DNA of 64,000 nt from Streptomyces barringtoniae. GTDB taxonomy: Bacteria > Actinomycetota > Actinomycetes > Streptomycetales > Streptomycetaceae. The notes under the pieces are model-generated. The model was given only the letters and a program-made list of their open reading frames with translations, had not been told where the DNA came from and did no database searches. A program made the position numbers and the translations under genes. The stretch spans positions 331,822 through 395,821 of the forward strand of contig NZ_JAJHNP010000008.1 in assembly GCF_020819595.1 (NCBI RefSeq), read 5' to 3'. The stretch's first letter is position 1; every line of letters starts with the position of its first letter. Positions 16,001-24,800 of the stretch are shown here, piece by piece.

Positions 16001-16082
16001 GGAGCTGCCAGCTGACCCACTCCGCCCAGGCCCGGTCCGGGCCTGCATAGCTGACAAAAATTCGTTGCGTGGTGTCGGTCAC
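13056..16082 (-). CDS. TIR-NB-ARC-TPR STAND protein (putative defence NTPase)
   Basis: A 1008-residue three-part protein. Residues ~6-130 form a TIR_2 domain (IFVSYAGPDRAWAEWVSW, later SRHYFAPKRWTREEW with a candidate catalytic Glu). Residues ~190-480 are NB-ARC: Walker A GMGGIGKT (~206-213), Walker B WLLILDN, sensor LITSR, and DLPLALAQAAG. Residues ~580-1000 are about ten 42-residue TPRs of the form GEDHPDTL...GEYEEARRMxEDVLARRGRVL. The GTG at 16082 directly precedes the TIR fold. TIR domains of this kind cleave or cyclise NAD+ when a STAND sensor oligomerises; an antiphage abortive-infection role is inference. It diverges by 109 bp from a helical partner gene. TPR repeats are nearly identical in DNA, implying recent expansion. 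Confidence 0.88.
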   Translation of the reverse strand: MTDTTQRIFVSYAGPDRAWAEWVSWQLQQAGHQVELDRWHWRAGDDFVQKMNLALDRADVVVALFSRHYFAPKRWTREEWSAAVALRGRLVPVAIELLADDDVPALLAGMLRTDVHGLDETAATAALLEAVHGPVTPTGPVAFPGAASADTTTEADAQRPRLPSSVGLPEVWNVRRRNPDFSGREAVMGQLRTGLLSGHQAVVQALHGMGGIGKTQIALEYAHRFASQYDLVWWVDAEQADQLPVRYTELADRLGIAKPDAGSEPNARALLQHLRTRHRWLLILDNAEHPDQIEPWLPEGPGHVLITSRNPDWHGIAHQSELDVFTRTDSLAYLKSRISGMTTEHADLLAQDLGDLPLALAQAAGVLRSGMTLDRYRQLLTTDTARLLQESDVRDYPAPLVATVNIAFTRLEDDGHPDATALLRLGAFLGPEPIPTAWLETARPRLATIPGDPDDPMWLRNALQPLGRFGLARTDFDTFQIHRLTQAILRTQTSPDGVTAIRDDVTTVLAAVNPGDPQSPADWPAWSSLTAHLTAPHVTTAITNRPALRPTLSKAAHFLICSGQPRPAHDLSAVLHQAWSTDVGPDHPDTLTCAQFLGHATVGLGDYAKGHLIIEDTLVRRRRVLGEDHPDTLQSANDVSTNLSYLGKHVEARRMQEDVLARRGRVRGEDHRDTLSSAGNLASILNNLGEHEEARRINGDVLARRGRVLGEDHPDTLQSANNLASTLSALGKYEEARRMQEDVLARRGRVLGEDHRDTLSSAGNLASILSDLGEHEEARRMHEDVLARRGRVLGEDHPDTLTAASNLASSLSALGEYEEARRINGDVLARRGRVLGEDHPDTLSSAGNLATALQNLGEYEEARRMHEDVLARRGRVLGEDHPDTLTAASNLATTLSALGGYEEARRMHEDVLARRGRVLGEDHPDTLTSANNVAAYLHALRRYPEAVALLKDVRAGYVRFFGAKHPKTERVTRNLAAALTAMGRTHEAQQLTGRKSNKGKRRFGRKRR
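13110..14330. repeat. 126-bp tandem repeats encoding TPRs
   Basis: About nine to ten direct 126-bp units inside the STAND gene, several nearly identical to one another, with an alternating pattern of two variants (MHEDV/INGDV/MQEDV). They look like recombination-prone, copy-variable sensor repeats. They are coding repeats, not a CRISPR array. Confidence 0.85.
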
Positions 16083-16191
16083 CGTTGATCCCCGAATCCC
16101 CTGACGCTCGTAACGTAGAGCACCAGCCATGGTCTCGCGTATAGCGTGGGACGGGGCACAGAACGCCGAGATCTCGCAGGCAGGAAGAGGC

Positions 16192-16731
16192 ATGGAGATG
16201 GCCCAGGCGCCGAAGAACGTGGAAGTCAGGCTGAAGCTGCCGATGCTTGAGATCGCAGGCAGTTGGGAGCCAAACGACGCGGAGCGGCGAGCTGCCTGGG
16301 AGCTGTATGTGGAGCTGATCACCCGAGTATCTGTGGTGCCGCTGCGGGAGGACGAGGGCTTGCTGCGCGAGGCGCTGACGAGCCTGTACTCGCTGTTCGG
16401 CACCGCTCGCGAGATCCTGCGCCGTCACGGGCCGCAGATCGCCGAACCGAAACGGAACGGCGAGTACAACTTCGGGTACCTGGCGGTGGCAATGCTCAAC
16501 TACGGTGTACGCCCGCTCCTAGCTGCCTGGCACCCTGCGTTGGAGGACTGGGAGAGCCGCCGCCCTGCGGACCGCTCCCGCCGCGACCATGAGCGCGCCT
16601 GGCCCCAGTCGGCTCAGCTGCGAACCGCCTTGAACGACACCCGTCGCATCCTAGCCGCGTACGCCGACCTCCTCGCCGCCGCCTGCGGCGTACCCAACCT
16701 CCTCGGCGCCTTTCCAAATCCCCGCTCCTGA
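16192..16731 (+). CDS. Helical protein of unknown function, partner of STAND gene
   Basis: A 179-residue, mostly alpha-helical soluble protein (MEMAQAPKNVEVRLKLPMLE; then PLREDEGLLREALTSLYSLF, about 55-75; C-terminal AAYADLLAAACGVPNLL). I recall similar proteins beside TIR or NTPase genes in other streptomycetes, but no family name or function can be given. GGAAGAGG lies 4-10 bp upstream of ATG 16192, which supports this start over the upstream ATG at 16129. Divergent arrangement with the TIR-NB-ARC-TPR gene suggests co-regulation, and it could be a modulator, adaptor or antitoxin-like partner (inference). Confidence 0.65.
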   Translation: MEMAQAPKNVEVRLKLPMLEIAGSWEPNDAERRAAWELYVELITRVSVVPLREDEGLLREALTSLYSLFGTAREILRRHGPQIAEPKRNGEYNFGYLAVAMLNYGVRPLLAAWHPALEDWESRRPADRSRRDHERAWPQSAQLRTALNDTRRILAAYADLLAAACGVPNLLGAFPNPRS

Positions 16732-16810
16732 TGCACCACGAGACGGGAGGCGGGCGTTCCTCGTGATCGCGGGGGAGCATGGCGCCCGTCGCTCTGACTC
16801 GGCTCGGCTT

Positions 16811-16824
16811 GGCTCGGCAGATTT
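16811..16824. repeat. att-core-like fragment
   Basis: CGGCAGATTTACAG, identical to the end of the 53-bp att core, but embedded in unrelated sequence. A possible relic junction about 1 kb before an integrase pseudogene. Confidence 0.45.
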
Positions 16825-17010
16825 ACAGCGGGCTAGCTCAGCTGCCGCTGACCTGCCGAAAGTCGAATCTGCACTCTTGCTGGGGAAGGTATGGGGGACG
16901 AACATGCACCTCCCTCTGCTCCCCCACTACTAGAGCCTGTGATATCAGGAGAGATTGCCCCCGCCGGAGCCGTCACCCTCGCTTGCGCTGGAATCCAGAG
17001 CCGACTGCTC

Positions 17011-17199
17011 TTACTGGGGACCCTGGCGACTCCTGAGCACGGGGAGGGGCGCGGCGAGAACAGCGGCGGCCGTACTGACCGGGGCTGCAAGGTTCGGGTA
17101 GATACACAAGGTCGGGACTACCGCCAGCGACAGGAGTACGGGCGATAGCCCAAAACGACGACGCCCCTGTGTTCGCGCGGATCGGCCGCGTAAGGTCAT
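17011..17199 (-). CDS. Possible small membrane peptide
   Basis: A 62-residue frame, MTLRGRSARTQGRRRFGLSP then a hydrophobic stretch of ~35 residues (LLSLAVVPTLCIYPNLAAPV and following). It is preceded by a good GAGGAAGAAGG site 7 bases before ATG 17199. Codon 3 is TTA, the rare bldA-dependent leucine codon. Nothing else supports function. It could equally be a chance frame in decaying DNA. Confidence 0.3.
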   Translation of the reverse strand: MTLRGRSARTQGRRRFGLSPVLLSLAVVPTLCIYPNLAAPVSTAAAVLAAPLPVLRSRQGPQ

Positions 17200-17757
17200 G
17201 ACGACACCTTCTTCCTCGAATGCCTGGAGTGGGGTGTTAGGGCGGCCTCCCGGTAATGCGGGGTGCCACTCGCTGCTTGTTACGAGGTTCGCTGCTCGCG
17301 TGACGTGGGCTGCCCAGTCCACCACCTGCCGCATTGCCGACATGGCAACTTGGCGTGAAGCGTTCGATCACGAAGCGTTGCGCCCGCGGAGCGCACAGGA
17401 GAAAATGCGTGACTCGGTGGTCCAACCGCGCAGGGTGCGCAGGCCACGGACCCTTTCCACGCAGGTGAAACGGGGGTGGGTGGGGCGGTGAAGTTGGCCG
17501 AAAAGGTCCATTTCGGGTACGCAGCAGCCGGACTCCTTCAGTACGGGGAAGCCGGCGAGGCCATGGCGGCCGGACGCCCCTGAGGGGCTTGACCCGCGAG
17601 CGTGACGAACGAGGGCGGGCCTTGAATCCGCAGTCACTTGCGCCACGACGGCTTTCACGACCGGTCGCCAGCGACACCGAACCTCATCTGACCTGCCCTT
17701 ATATTCATACCCAGAGCCGCCGGGAGGGCTTGTTGGCCGGAGATCGGCCAAAGCCTT

Positions 17758-18483
17758 GTGGCCTCCCCCGCTGCGGTCGTCCAGCTAGACGGCCAGCTGC
17801 CGAGGAGATCCCGCGCAACGTCGGCACCGGAATCCCTCGCCGCCGCTCAGGGCCATCGGCTCGCCGCGCTGTTCGAGTTGGCGCTCCGCACCGGTCTGCG
17901 CAAGGGCGAACTCCTCGGCCTGCGTTGGGAAGACCTCGACCTGGACAGCGGCACGGCCAGCATCCGCCGCATCCTGCAGCGCACCCGCAGCAGCGGGCTG
18001 GCCACCCTGCTGACCAGGACCATCAGCTCCGAGCGGCGCATCGCCCTGTCGGCCTCCTGTGTCACCTCGCTTCGCACACACCGCGAGCGGCAGGCCAGGG
18101 AGTGAGACCGGGCGGGCTCGGAGTGGTAGGGCAGCGGGCACGTCTTCACGCGGCCGGACGGGCACCCGATCGAGCCCGCTACGCTCACTCGGCACTTCAA
18201 CGCCCTGCTCCGCGAAGCCCGCCTGCGGCCGATCCGGTTTCACGACCTCCACCACTCGACCGCGACACTCCTCCTGGAGCAGGGCGTTGAACTCGTCGTC
18301 ATCAAGGAACTCCTCGGCCACGCCCACATCGGCGTTACCGCCACCGTCTACGCCCACGTCCGACTCCGGCTCCAGCGCGACGCCATCGACGTCCTCAGCA
18401 CCGCCCTCCGCGCTCCCACCCCGAGCGCCACCAAGCTCAACAACGGCGACGAACCGCCGCTTTGTGCGGCACTCGTCCGCTGA
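17758..18483 (+). pseudogene. Tyrosine recombinase (integrase), truncated with two nonsense codons
   Basis: The catalytic domain of a phage-type integrase is recognisable in one frame: LAALFELALRTGLRKGELLGLRWEDLDLDSG (box I Arg), then VFTRPDGHPIEP, FHDLHHSTATLLLEQG (box II) and LLGHAHIGVTATVYAHV with the nucleophile Tyr. In-frame TGA (18103-18105) and TAG (18127-18129) interrupt the middle, where CGA and CAG would be expected. The box II Arg is His (HxLH instead of HxLR). The N-terminal arm and core-binding domains are missing. This is clearly inactive and a relic of an older element at this site. Confidence 0.85.
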
Positions 18484-18517
18484 CGTTGCCGTCAGCTACT
18501 GCTGTCAGATGCCCCGG

Positions 18518-18549
18518 AGGCCCCACCGGAACTGAGTCCGGTGGGGCCT
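18518..18549. terminator. Hairpin terminator between integrase relic and immunity gene
   Basis: 12-bp perfect arms AGGCCCCACCGG / CCGGTGGGGCCT with an 8-base loop. Placed to end the leftward RHS-immunity transcript. Confidence 0.75.
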
Positions 18550-18591
18550 CACGGTTCACAGCGACGGAAATTCACCGACGCTTCGGAGCAA

Positions 18592-18885
18592 CTATATTTC
18601 GAACCCCTTTTCCCTGAGTCGCTCTGAAACAGGTATTTGCCCTGGAGGCCGAAGCCAGAACTTATTCTGGCGAGCATCGAAGCATGTGAGGTAGGTGCTC
18701 ACCCTATCCCCCACTGCATAGTGATCTTCATCGTCGATGTACAGGGCATCGATGAAGCCGACATGGGACAACCCAAGGTCGACAATCACTCCCCACCGAA
18801 AGACGGCCTCGACCGTCCCATCGACGAGCGTGCCGATGAGCGCCTGCTCTGACTCGCTGACCTGAATGTTGTCGTCGCTACTCAT
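18592..18885 (-). CDS. S1/OB-fold small protein, putative immunity protein for RHS toxin
   Basis: A 97-residue protein whose central part, GTLVDGTVEAVFRWGVIVDLG then VGFIDALYIDD and VGDRVSTYLTCFD, fits an S1-type OB fold (about residues 18-80). Its ATG overlaps the RHS stop codon by four bases (ATGA), so it is translationally coupled to the toxin gene. The position immediately after a polymorphic toxin gene is that of the cognate immunity protein. S1 domains usually bind RNA; here the fold may bind the toxin or shield its target (inference). No signal peptide. Confidence 0.7.
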   Translation of the reverse strand: MSSDDNIQVSESEQALIGTLVDGTVEAVFRWGVIVDLGLSHVGFIDALYIDDEDHYAVGDRVSTYLTCFDARQNKFWLRPPGQIPVSERLREKGFEI

Positions 18886-21800
18886 TGCCCAACAATCGAT
18901 CTCGGGTACTTGTTCAGTTGGTCAAACGCCGTATGCGGGATGATCACCTGTGCTCCTGGGCGGCCGTCGTACGACGCGACGTACCGCGAGAAGTGCTCAT
19001 CGAAGTCGGCCTTGGGGATCCTGACCTCGATCACATTCGAGTCCCAGTTTCCACGACTCGCGTAATCCAGGGCTATCTGCTTCCCTTCATCCTGCATGCC
19101 AAAGTAGGCACTTCCATCCGAGTACATATCTCCCGGAGTTCCAGGGAAGTCCGCGTGATCAAATCCATTCTTCATGATCTTTTCGGTCAACCCCTTAGAG
19201 GGCGCCTTGTAAATCGATACATCGCAGGCGGGATCAGTGTTGTGAACGAGTACGGGCGTATCACCGGCGAGTACATAGTACGTGTGGAGTTGCTGGACGG
19301 TGAGGTTCCACCGGTTCGCCTCGCCGGGCGTGGAGTGGGTAGCGACGACGTGGACGTGGCCGCTGGTGGCCGTGTTGAGGGCGTCGCCGTGGTGGAGTTC
19401 GCCGGCCGGAACCCAGGTGCGGGTGGTGTTGTCCCAGAAGGGGTGGTTGGCGGTGGTGTGGAGGGTGAAGGTGTGGCCGCGGCTGGTGCGTATGGTGACG
19501 TCGAGCAGGTCGTGATCGTGGTTGATCCATACGTGCTGGACGGTGCGAGAGCCTTGGCGTTTGCCGGTTTGGGGGTTGGCGGACTGGACCTTGTCGCCGA
19601 CCTTGATCTTGCCGATGGGCTTGCGCTTGCCGTCTTCCATGAGGACGGGCGTCTCCGGGGCGAAGCTGCACCCCTCGGCTGGTGGTTCCGGGTCCACGCC
19701 TTCGTTCGCCCCGCTGAACATCGAGTTGACGCCGTTCGCGAGGCCCCCTGCCCCGCTCACGCAAGCTGGGGCAATGACCGGGGCTTCCACACAGGCCACT
19801 CCGACTGGGACTACGGCGACAAGGCCTCCGATCGCCATGCCGACCATCTCGTAGTCATGGATCTTCTGAGCGGTCGTTTCGGCGGCCGCCGCTTGCTGGA
19901 TGGCTTGCCAGCGGTTCGGATCCTCAGTACAGCCTTTGCCGCTGCAGGACGGCAGCGTTGTGGTCGATGCAGAATTCGAGGTCGCGGTCTTGTGCGGTCT
20001 GTTGCTGGGTGTGCTGCCCGAACCTGCGTGGTCGTGCAGCGCCGGCGAGTTGGGGTTGGTGTCGGTCGGCGTGCGGTTGAGGCAGGAGGGGCAGTTGCGG
20101 GTGGGGCAATCGGCCTGGGCGCACAGGCCGGTCGGGTCGCTGTAGCTGATGGGGTTGTTGTTCGAGTAGGTGTACGCGTTGAGGTCTTGCGGGTCGTAGG
20201 GGGCGCTGAGTGGGTCGGTGGTGAGGAAGCGGCCGAGGGTGGGGTCGTAGGCGCGGGCGCCGAGGATGTCGAGGCCGGTGGAGTCGTCCTGGGTTTTGCC
20301 GAGGAAGCCGCGGTCGGTGCTGCTGGGCAGTGAGGTGGTACCGCGTTGGGCGCCGAAGGGGAGGTAGCGGAGGCGGGTGGCGGTGCCGGTGGCGGTGGCG
20401 ATGGTGAGCTGGCTGGAGTTCTGCCCGTCGGACATCAACCAGGTGAGGGTGCCGTTGCCACTGTCGGCGACACGCATGGCGCAGACGGAGGTGCCGTCGC
20501 TGTAGTAGCGGGTGCCGACGGGGTTGGCGGAGCTGGCCTTGTGGAATTCCTGGCCGCCGAGGTAGAGGACGGCCTCGGTGGGCGCGGCCCGTTCCAGGAG
20601 GTTGCCGTCGGCGTCGTAGAGGTAGTTGGTTGTTTTGTCGCCGCCGGTGGCGTGGATGGTGGTCTTGGTGAGCTGGTTGAGGGGGTTCCAGGTGTAGTCG
20701 GTGGAGGTCCCGGATTCGGTGCGGGACTTCATCTGGCCGTCGGCGTCGTAGCTGTAGGTGTCGGTGCCGGTGGAGGTGACGATGCTGGTGACGGCGTGCG
20801 GGTGGGCGGCGCCCGCGGTGTAGGTCGACTGGTCGGCGGAGTAGCCGGGGTAGACGTAGTCACGGACGTTGGCACCGGAGGAGGTGGTGCTGGTGACCTT
20901 CTGCAGGTTGCCGATGCCGTCGTAGGTGTAGTCCAGCTGGTACGGCGACAGCGTGGTGCTGGTCAGGTCCGGGGTGAACGCGCCGGAGCATGCGGTGGAG
21001 GCTTCGGTGGTCCAGGCCCGGGTGATGCGGTCGAGTTCGTCGTAGTTGTAGCACTCGCTCTGACCGGTGAGGTTGTCCTTCAGTTCGGTGGTCTGCCCGG
21101 CCGTGTCGCGGGTGTAGGTGTCGTTCTGGACGGTGCTCTTGGTACTGGTGGTCGTGGTGATGTTGCTCAGCCACCCGGTGCCTGTGGCGTCGTCGTAGTG
21201 GTAGCTGCGCTGCGCGGTCGTCGTGGTGCTGGCCGTCGTGCCATACGTGCGGCCGGTCAGGCGGCCGAGGGTGTCAAAGTTGGTGGCGTCGACATATGTG
21301 GTGCCCAGCGAGCTGGTCACCCTGGTAGGCAGGCCGAGGCCGTCGTAGGCGGTGGTTACCGTCTCCTCGGGCAGACCGCCGAGTGCGGGGTAGTGGACGC
21401 TGGTCTGGTGACCGGCGGCGTCGTAGCCGTAGTCGTAGGTGTAGCTGCCGGCCATGCCCATCGTGTCGCTGGGCAGCGTGTACGTGGTGCCCAGCGCCCG
21501 GCCGTCGGCGTCGTAACTGGTGACGGCCGTGGTGTACGCCTTGCCACCGGAGTACGAGGTCGCCGACGCGAGTTGGCCCACGCCGCCCGGAGCGGTGTCA
21601 TAAGTGTGGGCGTTCAGCACCGTGCTGCCCTGGCTGGTGGTCAGCGGCCGGTTCAGGTTGTCGTACGTGTAGGACAGCGTGGCGGTGTTCGCGTCTGTCG
21701 TGGTGGCGATATTGCCGTTGTCGTCGTAGGTCGTGGACGAGGAGCCGGTGTCCGGATCCGTGGTGGCGGTGCGCTCGCCGGCCCAGTTGTAGGTGTAGGT

Positions 21801-24800
21801 GGTGACGTTGCCCTTGGCGTCAGTGATCTTCCAGAGCTTGCCGGCCGCCGTGTACTGGTAGGTGGTGGTGTAGGTCGACGGACCGAACTCGACCACCTTG
21901 GACGTCTGCCCGAACACGTCGGTGTAGGTGTTGGTCCGTTCCCCCACCGACGGCATCGTGGTGGTGTAGTCACCGTGGTAGTTGGTGATCGTCTGACCCT
22001 GGATCTGCGGCTTGTTGTAGGCCAGGATCCGCGACTGGGTGGTACGCCCGGCGTAGTCGATCAGAAGGTCGGCGTACGACGGGATCGTGTCCAGGGTCGG
22101 CAGGACCATGCCGTCTCCGGCCTTGCCACCGTCGTTGTAGAACGGTGCCGACGTGCCCGTGACGTTGCCGGAGGTGTCGTACCGGGTGGAGACCACCGTG
22201 CGTCCCGTTCCGCCGGGGGCGTCGGTCTGGGTCTCCCGGGTCCGGCCCAGGCCGTCCAGGTAGGTGTAGGAGGCCACGTACGTGGTCCGGGACTGCAGGG
22301 TCTCGCTCTTGACCACCGGAGGCGCGTCGCTGCGGTTGACCAGGTACGGCACGCCGTCGGAGTTGGGTTTGGTGGTGATGGTGTAGGTGAACCGCATCGA
22401 GGGGGTGGTGCCGGCGTCGTAGCCGCCCATCTCAGTCGGCTTCCACACCTTCCAGGTGCGTCCTACGGCGTCGTGGTCGATGCGGGTGGTCTGCCCGTTG
22501 GCGTCCAGGATCTTGTACGCGCTGCCCCACAGCCGGGAGTACCAGGTGGTGGTGGTCATCGCCGTGCCGGGGCCGGTTCCGTCCGGGTCCGGGGTGGTGA
22601 CGGTGACACCGCTGGTCGGCCAGGAGGTGGCCGGCGAATACGTCGTTGTGGTGGTGTGGTCGGCGGTGTCACCGGTGGCGTTGCCCTTGGCGTCCGTGAC
22701 GGTCCGCACACGGCCGGCCTGGTCGTAGGTGCTGGTGACCGTCCGCGAGTGCGACGCGTCGATGTCGGTGATCGCGGTGGTGACGTTGCCGTCCGTCGGC
22801 TTGTCGGTGGCGAGCGACGTCGCTCCGTCGTACAGGGTGATGGTGTCGCTGTCGATGTTGGCGCTGTTGCGGCCGGCGCAGTCGGTGGAGTGGTGGATCG
22901 TCTCGTCGTCCAGCACCATCCACCGCTTCACGGCGGAGTTGGGGAAGGTGTCGGTGTTGTAGGCGCGGCCGTAGACGGTGCAGCGTTCGTCGCCGGGGAC
23001 CGCGTTGTCGCCGAGGTCCTCGGTGCGTACCGGCAGACCGTAGGTGGTGCTGGTCGAGGAGGAGTTGTCGTAGACGTTGTTGATGATGTGTCTGCGCCAG
23101 GCGCCTCCCGAGATCAGGTCGTCGGTGGTGGTCGTCGATTCCCGTACGAACCGGGCATCGGGCAGCCCGACGTACGTGGCGGTGTCGTACGACCAGTAGT
23201 CGTGCCACACCCGTTCGTGCGACTGACCGGTGCCGTCGCGCTGACTGGACTCCAGCACCTGGCCCTTCAGCCAGGCATGATCGGTGTAGCTGGTGCCGGC
23301 GCCGTCAATCACGCTGGCGCTGCGGGTCTGTGAGGAGTCGGACTTGGACGTGCGGTCGCCGTCCATGCCCTGGTACAGCCAGTAGTACGTCGAGGCGGCG
23401 TTGGCCTTGGTACCGGTGAACACCTCGACCTGCTGGTAACCGCGCCAGTCCGACCACGACTCGTCGCTGTCCGGGGTCAGCGGGTCGTTGGGGAACGCCC
23501 ACGCCGCGCCCCCGTGGTACTCGTACGTGGTGGTCATCACCGGATCACCGTCGTCATTGGCGCCCTTGCCGACACCCGCGTCCGAAGTGACCTTGCTGAC
23601 CAAGTACTTCTTGAACCACCCGCCATGTTGCGTGGTGTCGCCCTCCGGCGTCCACGTCTGGTGGAAGCAGTCCTGTGTGTCGGAGGACTCCGTGGGCGGG
23701 TTGTTGATGTCGCAGGCGTCCGGCTGGGCGTACGTCACGTCCACGAACGAACCCAGGTCACCATGGACCTCGTTGACCCGGCGGAAATTCAGTGTGTCGG
23801 AGCCGACCTGGTTGTCCAGCCACTCACCATTGAAGTTGATGGTCGGCAGGGTGATGTCGTCGCCGTCGCCGTAGCCCCGCCGCTCCACGTAGTCCAGCCA
23901 CAGCTGATGGCCGATGGTGCCGGAGGGGTCCGGCAGGCCGTACTTCATCTGGTACTGCATCGCCGGGTCCCAGGGTGAGGAGTCACTGTCGCGCACCCAG
24001 GTGTGGATGTCCCACAGCATGTCGGTGGAGAAGAACGTCGGCGTGTACGTCACTCCGGTGATGCTCTTGCACGAGTCGTCCGCCGCCGTACCGTCGCAGA
24101 TCAGGTCCGTCGGCACGTCGGGGTAGGCCTCGGGGTGATCGGAGATCGACGGGCAGGCCGGCACGTTCTGTGTGAGCGGGTCGGTGTACGACATCCGGTC
24201 CTGACACCGGCCCACGTGGCTGAGGGTCACCTCGGCGGGCAGCTGCGCGCCCGGGATCTGCGACGCCCAGCCGTACTCGATCCGCGTCAGATACGAGGCC
24301 GCGTCGTAGACACGGGCCTGGTCGGTGGAGATCACCGAGCGGTAGTGGTTCTCCTGCTTGTCGTAGAAGTAAGAGGTCTCCACCTCGTTGGCGTCCACGA
24401 CGCGGTCCAGGTTCCACCGGTAGGCCTGCGTGCACGGCTCCGGGAACTGGGAGTAGCACGGCTCACCGGGGTTGTTGCCCACCACGGGCACAGTCAGCAC
24501 CGAGTGCGTGTACTTGTCCCAGTTCGGATCCGGGTCGGTGCGCTCCGAGCGGCCCCAGCCGAAGTAGTAGCGCGTCCCGTCCTGCGCGGAGATCACCCAG
24601 TACTCGTCGTCGGCGCCGTGCCCGCCGGTCAGGTGCTGGACCCGCCAGCCCGGATCGTCCTGCACGTGGTACGAACCCGTGCCGGTGCCGTCCTGCACCA
24701 GCTCGGAGTTCACCCCGTTCAGGCTGATCACATACACGGCGCCGTCCGGCTCCTGAGCGGTGTTGGGCGAGTCCCAGCACAGGTCACCGACGTCCGAGAT

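Larger units (their letters stand above)
16732..17757. other. Degenerate island DNA, about 1 kb
   Basis: Mostly without credible genes. It contains an att-like 14-mer at 16811-16824 and one possible small membrane peptide (17011-17199). The rest looks like decayed sequence leading into an integrase pseudogene. Confidence 0.5.
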
